From Atribacterota bacterium (GTDB lineage: Bacteria; Atribacterota; Phoenicimicrobiia; Phoenicimicrobiales; Phoenicimicrobiaceae): DNA of 5,102 bases. The position numbers and the translations under genes are program-made. Shown here in pieces: positions 1-5,027 of this stretch (its first letter is position 1; each line of letters starts with the position of its first letter). The DNA is taken from the NCBI GenBank assembly GCA_030599445.1, contig JAUVOA010000131.1, forward strand, positions 1 to 5,102, written 5' to 3'. The notes under the pieces were generated by a model, which saw only the letters and a program-made list of their open reading frames with translations, was not told the origin of the DNA and ran no database searches.

Positions 1-316
1 AGGCGGTCCTTATGGCGCTTTGATGAATTTTTTAGCAACGGGAACTTTTGTATTTGTATCGTCTAAAATCTATTTCTTGCATCATAACAAGAAGGGAGCA
101 ATTTTAGGATTAATCTTGGGGACATTAGCAATGACCTTAATAATGGTTCCAGCTAACTTATTAATCACTCCCCTCTACTTAGGAGTTGAAAGGGAAATTG
201 TAGTTAAAATGCTAATTCCAGCTATTATTCCCTTTAATCTTTTAAAAGGGATTATTAGTGGTTTCTTAACTTTCATTTTATATAAAAGGCTATATCCTTT
301 GATAATCAGCAAATAA
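1..316 (+). CDS. ribU: ECF transporter S component, RibU-like (riboflavin), 3' part only
   Basis: The frame is already open at base 2 (GGPYGALMNFLATGTF...) and runs 104 codons to the TAA at 314-316, so the start lies outside the window. About the last half of a protein of roughly 190 residues is visible. It is very hydrophobic, with likely membrane segments at visible residues 8-25 (NFLATGTFVFVSSKIYFL), 33-60 (AILGLILGTLAMTLIMVPAN...) and 70-95 (IPAIIPFNLLKGIISGF...). The GP-GAL-NF stretch, the MTL-MVPAN segment and PFNLLKG are what I know from RibU-type S components. These bind riboflavin in the membrane and work with the shared EcfA/A'/T energising module, which is not encoded here. The TTG or ATG codons near base 20 are internal, not starts. 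Substrate specificity rests on family resemblance; another vitamin or cofactor S component is possible. No terminator is evident after the stop. Confidence 0.72.
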   Translation, partial: GGPYGALMNFLATGTFVFVSSKIYFLHHNKKGAILGLILGTLAMTLIMVPANLLITPLYLGVEREIVVKMLIPAIIPFNLLKGIISGFLTFILYKRLYPLIISK

Positions 317-375
317 ACCTAAATTAATATTTTTGATAAATTATAGAAATGATTATATAATAAAAAAAAGGTATT

Positions 376-481
376 CAGGAGCCAGAATCCAGTATTCAGA
401 ATTATCTTAAACTACAGATTATATTTTGTATTAAGTTATTTTATATTCTTCTGAATTCTGAATTCTGACTACTGACTCCTG
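376..481. repeat. inverted pair of CAG/CTG-type heptamer arrays
   Basis: The left arm reads as four 7-bp units at 376-403: CAGGAGC, CAGAATC, CAGTATT, CAGAATT. The right arm reads as TTCTGAA, TTCTGAA, TTCTGAC, TACTGAC and a partial TCCTG at 449-481. The reverse complement of 455-481 matches 376-402 at 22 of 27 positions by hand alignment, so the arms could pair around a loop of about 52 nt. There is no T-run directly after the right arm, so this is not a standard intrinsic terminator. It could still shape the 3' end of the ribU transcript. Confidence 0.75.
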
Positions 482-489
482 CTTTCCTT

Positions 490-531
490 ACGAGATACGA
501 TTCACGAGATACTAGATACTAGATACGGTTT
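490..531. repeat. heptamer array, ACNNNAT type
   Basis: Six consecutive units start with AC every seven bases: ACGAGAT at 490, ACGATTC at 497, ACGAGAT at 504, ACTAGAT at 511 and 518, and ACGGTTT at 525. Bases 490-512 are one of three perfect 23-bp copies in the window; the others are at 1894-1916 (same strand) and 3433-3455 (opposite strand). Confidence 0.85.
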
Positions 532-582
532 CACTCTAGCTTCTTTTCTTAACGCGATACATTTTTATTCTAGCTTCTTGTA

Positions 583-635
583 TTTTCTTTTCTTTACTTT
601 TCTTTTCTTGACTATATACTATATACTACATACTG
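583..635. repeat. TTTTC pentamer tract running into an ACTATAT heptamer array
   Basis: Bases 583-612 read in fives: TTTTC, TTTTC, TTTAC, TTTTC, TTTTC, TTGAC. Bases 611-635 then read in sevens: ACTATAT, ACTATAT, ACTACAT, ACTG. The pyrimidine tract is on the coding strand of manC, 47 to 76 bp before its start codon. The change of period falls exactly where a TTGACT -35-like word appears (608-613). Confidence 0.7.
593..620 (+). promoter_or_regulatory. possible manC promoter
   Basis: TTTACT (593-598), a 16-bp spacer, then TATACT (615-620) gives 4/6 and 5/6 matches to sigma70 boxes. An alternative is TTGACT (608-613), 17 bp, TACTGT (631-636), with a better -35 and a poor -10. The heptamer array contributes several TATACT words, so any promoter here is built from repeat sequence. 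In AT-rich DNA such matches are easy to find by chance. Confidence 0.3.
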
Positions 636-658
636 TTTAAATAGGGAGGATAGTTTAT

Positions 659-1744
659 ATGAAAAATGTTGCAGTACTGATGGCTGGTGGCCGGGGGCAA
701 AGATTTTGGCCGCATAGTCGATTTGATACACCCAAACAATTGTTATCTATTACTGGTGGAAATAGCATGATTAGAGAGACCGTTAATCGCGTATCTCCGC
801 TAATTGACTTATCAGATGTGTTTATTTCTACCACTGAAGATCTTTTTGATAGTATAAAAGATGCTCTTCCCGAAATAGACTATCTAAATTATATACTCGA
901 ACCAGTTGGTAGAGATACTGCTGCCTGTATCGGTTTAGCTGCAGTAGTTATTGAACATAGGTATAAAGATCCTGATACCACTATGATTACACTTCCCATA
1001 GATCATATAATAAAAGATAACGAAAAATTTTTAGTAGCAATTAAAGAAGCTTGTGTCCTTGCTCGTGATACGGGTAATTTAATTACAATAGGTATTAAAC
1101 CATCGCGGCCCGAAACCGGATATGGTTATATTTGTGTAGGTGAAGAAGTAGAAAAGACCAATAACATTACCGCTTGTGTGGTGAAAAATTTCACAGAAAA
1201 GCCAGATTTAGAAACTGCAAGAAAATTTTTAAGCGAGGAAAATTATCTTTGGAATAGCGGTATATTTGTTTGGGCTTGCAGAGATATTTTGAGTGCTATC
1301 AAAAAAGAGACCCCAAAACTTTACAATGGATTAATGAGAATTAAAGATAGTTTAGGGACGTTGCATAAAAAAGAAGTTGTAAAAGAAGTATTCTATGGAT
1401 TAGATAAAATATCTATAGATTATGCAATTATGGAAAAAGTTTCTAATAGATTGGTGGTAAAAGGAGATTTTAGCTGGGATGACATTGGTTCGTGGACTTC
1501 GATGGAGAGAATTTTTCCTCAGGATAAAGATGGCAATGTAATTCAAGGTGGACATGAGGGAGTAGATACCAGGAGATGTGTTATTATAAACGATGAAGGT
1601 TTAATTGTTACTATTGGCTTATCTGATTTAGTTGTAATATCAAGTGGAGATATAAAATTAATTTACCCCAAAAAACGAGAAGGTGATTTAAAGAAGATAA
1701 TTAAAAGTATAGCTAACAACGAAAAATATAAGAAATATTTATAA
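659..1744 (+). CDS. manC: mannose-1-phosphate guanylyltransferase (GDP-mannose pyrophosphorylase)
   Basis: This cytoplasmic enzyme converts mannose-1-phosphate plus GTP to GDP-mannose and pyrophosphate, supplying mannose, fucose and related sugars for surface polysaccharide or glycans. The 361-residue protein has the nucleotidyltransferase signature at residues 9-27 (AGGRGQRFWPHSR, then PKQ). Further motifs are EPVGRDTA (81-88), LPIDH (112-116, with the Asp expected to bind metal), FTEKPD (178-183), NSGIF (199-203), DYAIMEK (254-260) and SWDDIGSW (272-279). About 80 C-terminal residues, DGNVIQGG onward, fit the left-handed beta-helix end of this family. The fused phosphomannose isomerase domain of longer AlgA/ManC proteins is absent, so it is the short monofunctional form. 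The ATG at 659 lies 8 nt after GGGAGGA (644-650), a strong start. No mannose-pathway or glycosyltransferase gene sits beside it in the window. Confidence 0.93.
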   Translation: MKNVAVLMAGGRGQRFWPHSRFDTPKQLLSITGGNSMIRETVNRVSPLIDLSDVFISTTEDLFDSIKDALPEIDYLNYILEPVGRDTAACIGLAAVVIEHRYKDPDTTMITLPIDHIIKDNEKFLVAIKEACVLARDTGNLITIGIKPSRPETGYGYICVGEEVEKTNNITACVVKNFTEKPDLETARKFLSEENYLWNSGIFVWACRDILSAIKKETPKLYNGLMRIKDSLGTLHKKEVVKEVFYGLDKISIDYAIMEKVSNRLVVKGDFSWDDIGSWTSMERIFPQDKDGNVIQGGHEGVDTRRCVIINDEGLIVTIGLSDLVVISSGDIKLIYPKKREGDLKKIIKSIANNEKYKKYL

Positions 1745-1933
1745 TTAAAAAGTAAAAATTAGTTTAATTTACCAATTAATTAATTAGATTAGTAAACTGA
1801 TTTGTACTGATTTATTAACTAACTAACTAAGTAAACAACTAACCATATAACCAAATGTATACGCTCTATGCTAAACGCTATACGCTAGTTTGCACGAGAT
1901 ACGATTCACGAGATACGAGATACGGTATTTCAT
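1745..1933. other. non-coding spacer after manC, up to the metK promoter
   Basis: No gene is visible. Bases 1745-1860 are AT-rich simple sequence with short repeats: ACTGATTT twice, 10 bp apart (1796-1803 and 1806-1813), and several AACT/AACTA tetramer steps around 1816-1830. I find no convincing GC-rich stem plus T-run for terminating manC. Bases 1861-1928 are the heptamer array described separately, and the metK promoter begins at 1934. Confidence 0.75.
1861..1928. repeat. long heptamer array, two blocks
   Basis: The first block has ACGCTCT, ATGCTAA, ACGCTAT and ACGCTAG (1861-1888). After five bases (TTTGC) the second block has ACGAGAT, ACGATTC, ACGAGAT, ACGAGAT and ACGGTAT (1894-1928). 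Bases 1894-1916 equal bases 490-512 perfectly over 23 bp. The array ends 5 bp before the metK -35 box. The word TTAGCGT, found twice at 3525-3538, corresponds to the reverse complement of the ACGCTAA-like units here. Confidence 0.85.
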
Positions 1934-1962
1934 TTGACAATAAATTTTAACTATGGTATTTT
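1934..1962 (+). promoter_or_regulatory. sigma70-type promoter of the metK leader
   Basis: A perfect -35 box TTGACA (1934-1939) is followed by a 17-bp spacer and TATTTT (1957-1962, 4/6 to TATAAT). Transcription would begin near 1969-1970, about a dozen bases before the riboswitch P1 helix at 1984. This is the position expected for a riboswitch leader. Confidence 0.7.
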
Positions 1963-1983
1963 AACAAAGTAAAAATAATGTGC

Positions 1984-2100
1984 TCTTATCAAGAGTTGGT
2001 GGAGGGACGGACCCTGAGAAGCCCAGCAACCTATAATGCCATTACTACAGGCATTATGTCGGTGCTAATTCCCGCGGAATTACAATTCCGAGAGATAAGA
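1984..2100 (+). ncRNA. SAM-I (S-box) riboswitch aptamer
   Basis: The class I SAM-binding leader controls metK by feedback. P1 pairs TCTTATC (1984-1990) with GATAAGA (2094-2100) perfectly. P2 closes with GTTG (1995-1998) and CAAC (2027-2030), and between them lie the conserved GGAGGGAC, CCCTGAGAAGCCC and AGCAACC stretches of the S-box. P3 pairs ATAATGCC (2033-2040) with GGCATTAT (2050-2057). The junction GTCGGTGCTAATTCC (2058-2072) is the usual S-box J3/4 segment. P4 pairs CGGAAT (2075-2080) with ATTCCG (2085-2090) around a TACA loop. All four helices are intact, so the switch looks functional. With SAM bound, P1 forms and the downstream terminator is free to fold, turning metK off. Confidence 0.97.
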
Positions 2101-2110
2101 AAAAAAATTA

Positions 2111-2137
2111 CCTCTTCGGTATTGAAGAGGTTTTTTT
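2111..2137 (+). terminator. intrinsic terminator, expression platform of the SAM riboswitch
   Basis: CCTCTTC (2111-2117) pairs perfectly with GAAGAGG (2124-2130) around a 6-nt loop, followed by T7 (2131-2137). An A7 run (2101-2107) precedes the stem. The competing antiterminator can be read: CCGAGAG (2088-2094) is complementary to CTCTTCGG (2112-2119) apart from one bulged T. It would use up the 3' arm of P4, the first base of the P1 3' strand and the 5' arm of the terminator. Low SAM should therefore allow read-through into metK. Confidence 0.92.
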
Positions 2138-2156
2138 AATTTAGAATTAAAAAAAC

Positions 2157-2163
2157 AAAGGAG
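2157..2163 (+). promoter_or_regulatory. metK ribosome binding site, decides the start codon
   Basis: AAAGGAG is followed immediately by an ATG at 2164, leaving no spacing, which is too close for initiation. An in-frame TTG at 2173 lies 9 nt after the GGAG, a normal distance, so the TTG is preferred as the start. Confidence 0.75.
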
Positions 2164-2172
2164 ATGTTAGAT

Positions 2173-3369
2173 TTGAAGAACAAATATTTATTTACTTCCG
2201 AGTCAGTTACCGAAGGACATCCGGATAAGATTGCTGATCAAATATCTGATGCTATCCTGGATGCTATCTATAAAAAAGATCATTATGGAAGAGTAGCAGT
2301 AGAGACTCTGGTTGCTACTGGATTAGTTATGGTTGCCGGACAGATCACCACTTCTTGTTATGTAGATATTCCTAAAATAGTACGTCAAACTGTCCGAGAC
2401 ATAGGTTACACCAGGGCTAAATTTGGATTTGATGGTGATACTTGCGCAGTATTAACCTCTATTGATGAACAATCAAAGGATATAGATCGGGGAGTGAGCA
2501 AGTCACTGGGAGTAAAAGAAATGGAAAAAGAAAAAAATGATTTAGAAACTACTGGTGCAGGTGATCAGGGAATGATGTTTGGTTATGCTTGCAGAGAAAC
2601 TCCCGAACTGATGCCCCTTCCAATAATATTGGCTCATAAATTAACTTATCGATTGGCAGAAGCAAGAAAAAAGAAGATAATTCCTTATCTTAGACCTGAT
2701 GGGAAATCTCAGGTTACAGTTGAATATGAGAATGGGGACCCAAAAAGAGTAGAGGCGGTAGTAATTGCTGCTCAACATCATCCTGATATTCCTAATGAAA
2801 CTATTAAAAAAGATATCAAAGAAAAAGTTATTAATTACGTTATTCCTCAAAAATATCTTGATGAAAATACTAAATATTTTATTAACGCTACCGGAAGATT
2901 TGCTATAGGTGGCCCTCAAGCAGATACCGGTCTAACCGGCAGAAAAATAATTGTAGATACTTATGGAGGAGTAGGAAGTCATGGAGGAGGATGTTTCTCT
3001 GGAAAAGACCCCACTAAAGTAGACAGGTCAGGTAGTTATATGGCAAGGTATATCGCAAAAAATGTTGTAGCTGCCGGATTGGCTGATAAATGCGAAATAC
3101 AAATTGCCTATGCAATTGGTGTAGCTCATCCCGTATCTATTATGTTGGATTCTTTTGGAACAGAAAAAATTCCTCAATCGAAAATATTAGAATTAATCAA
3201 AAAGAATTTTGATATACGTCCGGAAGCAATAATAAGACACTTAAAACTGAGAAGACCTATATATAAAAAGACTGCTGTATATGGTCATTTTGGAAGGGAA
3301 GATGAAGATTTTACCTGGGAAAAGACCGATAAAGCGGAGATACTAAAGAAAAAAGCAGGACTAAAATAG
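2173..3369 (+). CDS. metK: S-adenosylmethionine synthetase (methionine adenosyltransferase)
   Basis: MetK makes S-adenosylmethionine from methionine and ATP in the cytosol, releasing phosphate and pyrophosphate. From the TTG start the protein is 398 residues and begins MKNKYLFTSESVTEGHPDK, with the ATP-binding GHPDK at 15-19. GAGDQGMMFGYA follows at 128-139, then TGLTGRKIIVDTYGG (about 252-266), and GGGCFSGKDPTKVDRS at 271-286, the lysine- and aspartate-rich active-site loop of the family. AYAIGVAHPVSI and GHFGRED near the C-terminus complete a full-length MetK of normal size. An in-frame ATG at 2164 would add three residues (MLD) but abuts the Shine-Dalgarno sequence, so TTG at 2173 is preferred. 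Regulation is by the SAM-I riboswitch directly upstream. The stop codon TAG (3367-3369) is also the beginning of a heptamer repeat array. Confidence 0.96.
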   Translation: MKNKYLFTSESVTEGHPDKIADQISDAILDAIYKKDHYGRVAVETLVATGLVMVAGQITTSCYVDIPKIVRQTVRDIGYTRAKFGFDGDTCAVLTSIDEQSKDIDRGVSKSLGVKEMEKEKNDLETTGAGDQGMMFGYACRETPELMPLPIILAHKLTYRLAEARKKKIIPYLRPDGKSQVTVEYENGDPKRVEAVVIAAQHHPDIPNETIKKDIKEKVINYVIPQKYLDENTKYFINATGRFAIGGPQADTGLTGRKIIVDTYGGVGSHGGGCFSGKDPTKVDRSGSYMARYIAKNVVAAGLADKCEIQIAYAIGVAHPVSIMLDSFGTEKIPQSKILELIKKNFDIRPEAIIRHLKLRRPIYKKTAVYGHFGREDEDFTWEKTDKAEILKKKAGLK

Positions 3370-3401
3370 TATATAGTATCGAGTATCGAGTATATAGCAA
3401 A
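3367..3401. repeat. heptamer array starting at the metK stop codon
   Basis: Units TAGTATA, TAGTATC, GAGTATC and GAGTATA, then a decayed TAGCAAA, follow each other every 7 bp. The first unit contains the metK stop codon. Bases 3368-3391 are a perfect 24-bp inverted copy of 3701-3724. Confidence 0.85.
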
Positions 3402-3413
3402 GAGAAAGAAAAT

Positions 3414-3455
3414 CAGGAACCAGAACAAGATTGTATCTCGTGAATCGTATCTCGT
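3414..3455. repeat. CAG-type heptamers followed by inverted copy of the 23-bp repeat
   Basis: CAGGAAC (3414-3420) and CAGAACA (3421-3427) resemble the units at 376-389. Then GTATCTC, GTGAATC, GTATCTC and GT (3433-3455) form the exact reverse complement of 490-512 and of 1894-1916. As in the ribU-manC spacer, CAG/CTG-type and ACGAGAT-type units lie next to each other. Confidence 0.85.
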
Positions 3456-3524
3456 TAAAATTAAGATAATATAAAGCAAAAATCAAAATAAATTCGTAAC
3501 GAATATCGTATATCACGTGAATTA

Positions 3525-3545
3525 TTAGCGTTTAGCGTATAGTTA
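3525..3545. repeat. short TTAGCGT heptamer run
   Basis: TTAGCGT occurs twice in tandem (3525-3531 and 3532-3538), followed by ATAGTTA. The words match the reverse complement of the ACGCTAT/ATGCTAA block at 1861-1888 in a different order. The run is short and partly decayed. Confidence 0.55.
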
Positions 3546-3639
3546 GGAAAGAGGGAGCAAAATATAAAGGCGGCTTTGTGTTTGCTATACTATTAACGAC
3601 TATTACTAAACTCAATAGTCAATACTCGATACTGTTATT

Positions 3640-3682
3640 AGTAGGGCAGTTAGATGGAAAGAAGAATGCTATCTCTTCTTTC
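3640..3682. repeat. hairpin-forming dispersed repeat, copy 1
   Basis: A 24-bp core at 3640-3663 matches 4912-4935 at 21 of 24 positions. Both copies read AGT-GGG-AGTTAGAT-GAAAGAA with single-base variants. In this copy GAAAGAAGA (3657-3665) pairs perfectly with TCTTCTTTC (3674-3682) around an 8-nt loop. A pyrimidine-rich, T-rich tail (3683-3698) follows, so a weak transcript end for metK is conceivable, about 270 bp beyond its stop. The stem is AT-rich and the T-run is broken by C. Confidence 0.55.
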
Positions 3683-3700
3683 TCTTTCTTATTTTCCTTA

Positions 3701-3735
3701 ACTCGATACTCGATACTATATACTCGATGCTGTTA
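3701..3735. repeat. ACTCGAT heptamer array
   Basis: ACTCGAT, ACTCGAT, ACTATAT, ACTCGAT and a variant GCTGTTA follow in strict 7-bp phase. Bases 3701-3724 are a perfect 24-bp inverted match to 3368-3391. A shorter relative (ACTCGAT then ACTG) lies at 3624-3634. The array ends 7 bp before the candidate pilT -35 box. Confidence 0.85.
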
Positions 3736-3742
3736 TGGTTTT

Positions 3743-3771
3743 TTGCATAATAGGGCTATCTCTGATAAAAT
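3743..3771 (+). promoter_or_regulatory. possible pilT promoter with extended -10
   Basis: TTGCAT (3743-3748) is followed after 17 bp by TAAAAT (3766-3771). The TG at 3763-3764 forms an extended -10 (TG-A-TAAAAT). The -35 matches in only three positions, but the -10 is 5/6 and extended. It lies about 65 bp before the pilT start codon. Confidence 0.4.
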
Positions 3772-3836
3772 AAAAAATAAATTTAAGTAAATCTTTTCTC
3801 ACTTTAAATAATCAAAGAAAGGAAGAATTTAGTTAA

Positions 3837-4901
3837 ATGGATATAAAAGAATTATTAGCTATCACTAAAGAAAGAGACGCTTCGGATTTGCATATCACTG
3901 TTGGAGCCCCCCCAATTCTACGTATAAACGGTAAATTAGTAAAATTAGATTTACCGGAACTAAATCGACAAAATGTTCATGAGATGATTTACAGTATAAT
4001 TTCCGATAAACAAAAAGACAAATATGAAGAACTTCGTGAATTAGATTTTTCTTTTGAATTGGAAGATATGACAAGGTTTAGAACTAATATCTTTAAAACT
4101 CGAAGAGGTGAGGCAGCTGCCTTTAGACTAATTCCTGAAAAAATAAAATCTCTTGCAGAATTAGGTTTACCGGAAGAGTTATCTATTTTTACTAAAAAAT
4201 CAAAGGGTTTCGTATTGGTTACCGGACCTACCGGAAGTGGAAAAACAACCACTATAGCTTCTTTAATTGACATTATAAACAAAGAAAGGTACGAACATAT
4301 TATAACCATTGAAGACCCTATTGAATTCATACATAATCATAAAAACTGCATTATAGACCAGAGAGAAGTAGGAATTCATACAGATTCTTTTGCCTACGCT
4401 TTACGAAGTGCCTTAAGAGAAGACCCTGATGTAATATTAGTTGGAGAAATGAGAGACCTTGAAACCATTTCTATGGCGGTAACTGCAGCTGAAACCGGAC
4501 ATTTAGTATTTTCCACCCTTCATACTAACAGCGCAGCCGAAACCGTAGAAAGAATAATAAATGTATTTCCCCCACATCAACAGAATCAAATTAGAATGCA
4601 AGTTGCCGAATCTCTTTTAGGCATTGTTGCGCAAACCTTAATACCTACCATAGATGAAGAGGGAAGAGTTCCGGCTCTTGAATTGATGATTGCCACCCCG
4701 GCAATTAGAAATATTATAAGGGAAGAAAAAACTTATCAGATGCCTGCAATTGTTCAACTGGGCAGGAAAGATAGTATGATAAGTTTAGACCAATCTTTAA
4801 AAGAATTACTGGTAGAAGGTAAAATCAGTCGAGAAGATGCCATTAATAAGGCAATAGACAAAAAAGTTTTTATGGAAACCCGCGGAAGTTATCGACGTTA
4901 G
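3837..4901 (+). CDS. pilT: type IV pilus retraction ATPase PilT
   Basis: PilT is a cytoplasmic hexameric secretion-type ATPase that depolymerises type IV pili at the inner membrane, driving twitching, adhesion and often DNA uptake. The 354-residue length is normal. The N-terminal PAS-like domain begins MDIKELLAITKERDASDLHITVGAPP. The RecA-like domain has Walker A GPTGSGKT (130-137), the Asp box EDPIEF (159-164), Walker B with ILVGEMRD (200-207) and the His box GHLVFSTLHT (221-230). The AIRNIIREEK motif (289-298) is the PilT signature AIRNLIRE, which distinguishes it from PilB/GspE assembly ATPases; there is also no zinc-binding tetracysteine. PilU is a less likely alternative. The start has a weak AAAGGAAG about 11 nt upstream (3818-3825). 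No other pilus gene is in the window, so its partners (pilB, pilC, pilins) must be elsewhere or downstream. Confidence 0.94.
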   Translation: MDIKELLAITKERDASDLHITVGAPPILRINGKLVKLDLPELNRQNVHEMIYSIISDKQKDKYEELRELDFSFELEDMTRFRTNIFKTRRGEAAAFRLIPEKIKSLAELGLPEELSIFTKKSKGFVLVTGPTGSGKTTTIASLIDIINKERYEHIITIEDPIEFIHNHKNCIIDQREVGIHTDSFAYALRSALREDPDVILVGEMRDLETISMAVTAAETGHLVFSTLHTNSAAETVERIINVFPPHQQNQIRMQVAESLLGIVAQTLIPTIDEEGRVPALELMIATPAIRNIIREEKTYQMPAIVQLGRKDSMISLDQSLKELLVEGKISREDAINKAIDKKVFMETRGSYRR

Positions 4902-4911
4902 CATAAACTTT

Positions 4912-4952
4912 AGTGGGGTAGTTAGATAGAAAGAAAATGTGGTAATTTTCTT
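4912..4952. repeat. hairpin-forming dispersed repeat, copy 2
   Basis: The core at 4912-4935 matches copy 1 (3640-3663) at 21 of 24 positions. The following bases again fold, with a different stem sequence: AAGAAAAT (4931-4938) pairs with ATTTTCTT (4945-4952) around a 6-nt loop. It lies 10 bp after the pilT stop. The stem is all weak pairs except one and no T-run follows, so it is not a standard terminator, though it could protect the pilT transcript end. Confidence 0.5.
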
Positions 4953-4964
4953 ATCAAACTTTAA

Positions 4965-5027
4965 GCGATATGCAATATGAATTTTATTCTGATTCTTGAT
5001 CCTTATTTTCTTCACGATATACGAACT
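4965..5027. repeat. degenerate 7-bp-phased array upstream of the next gene
   Basis: Bases can be read in sevens as GCGATAT, GCAATAT, GAATTTT, ATTCTGA, TTCTTGA, TCCTTAT, TTTCTTC, ACGATAT and ACGAACT. Only the neighbouring pairs are clearly alike, so this looks like a decayed array. Both unit types seen elsewhere occur here: TTCTGA-like and ACGANAT-like. Confidence 0.4.

Larger units (their letters stand above)
317..658. other. non-coding spacer ribU-manC, built of short-period repeats
   Basis: No credible gene is present in 342 bp. The first 55 bp are plain AT-rich sequence with an A8 run at 362-369. The rest is almost entirely repetitive: a pair of inverted 7-bp-phased arrays (376-403 and 449-481), a third heptamer array (490-531), a direct repeat TCTAGCTTCTT (535-545 and 569-579), a TTTTC pentamer tract (583-612) and a final heptamer array (611-635). 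The manC ribosome binding site GGGAGGA follows at 644-650. Confidence 0.8.
3370..3836. other. non-coding spacer metK-pilT, dense in repeats
   Basis: This 467-bp stretch carries no gene I can support. In order it holds the array at the metK stop, CAG-type and GTATCTC-type heptamers (3414-3455), a short palindrome ATTCGT-A-ACGAAT (3492-3504), TTAGCGT heptamers (3525-3545), a short ACTCGAT run (3617-3634), a hairpin repeat (3640-3682), a pyrimidine-rich tract (3674-3698), a further heptamer array (3701-3735) and a possible pilT promoter. An open frame of 70 codons at 3578-3790 reads straight through these repeats and is not a gene. Confidence 0.75.

Noticed and set aside
317..375. Intrinsic terminator after ribU
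   Set aside because: AT-rich with an A-run but no stem followed by a T-run on the + strand.
1745..1860. Intrinsic terminator after manC
   Set aside because: Only weak AT-only pairing around AATTAATTAATT-like sequence and no T-run in the right place.
490..1928. CRISPR array
   Set aside because: The 23-bp copies are over 1 kb apart, in separate spacers, and the local units are only 7 bp with no unique spacers between them. No cas gene is present.
2641..2919. Minus-strand open frame inside metK
   Set aside because: It lies wholly within a well-supported conserved gene, with low-complexity Ile/Asn/Phe-rich translation typical of a shadow of AT-rich coding DNA.
3285..3479. Minus-strand open frame over the metK end and spacer
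   Set aside because: It overlaps the conserved metK C-terminus and the heptamer arrays, and its product is low-complexity with no recognisable domain.
3368..3724. MITE or insertion sequence bounded by 24-bp terminal inverted repeats
   Set aside because: No transposase and no matching target-site duplication outside the repeats; both ends are ordinary members of the heptamer arrays that also occur elsewhere without partners.
3578..3790. 70-codon + strand open frame beginning GTG in the metK-pilT spacer
   Set aside because: It reads through heptamer arrays, the hairpin repeat and a proposed promoter, has no ribosome binding site fitting a start, and its protein resembles no family. Seven-bp repeats without stop words easily keep a frame open.
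3989..4330. Minus-strand open frame inside pilT
   Set aside because: It covers the conserved Walker A region of pilT on the other strand; the apparent protein is a mirror of that codon pattern.
4806..5015. Minus-strand open frame over the pilT end
   Set aside because: It overlaps the pilT 3' end and repeats, lacks a convincing start and shows no family resemblance.
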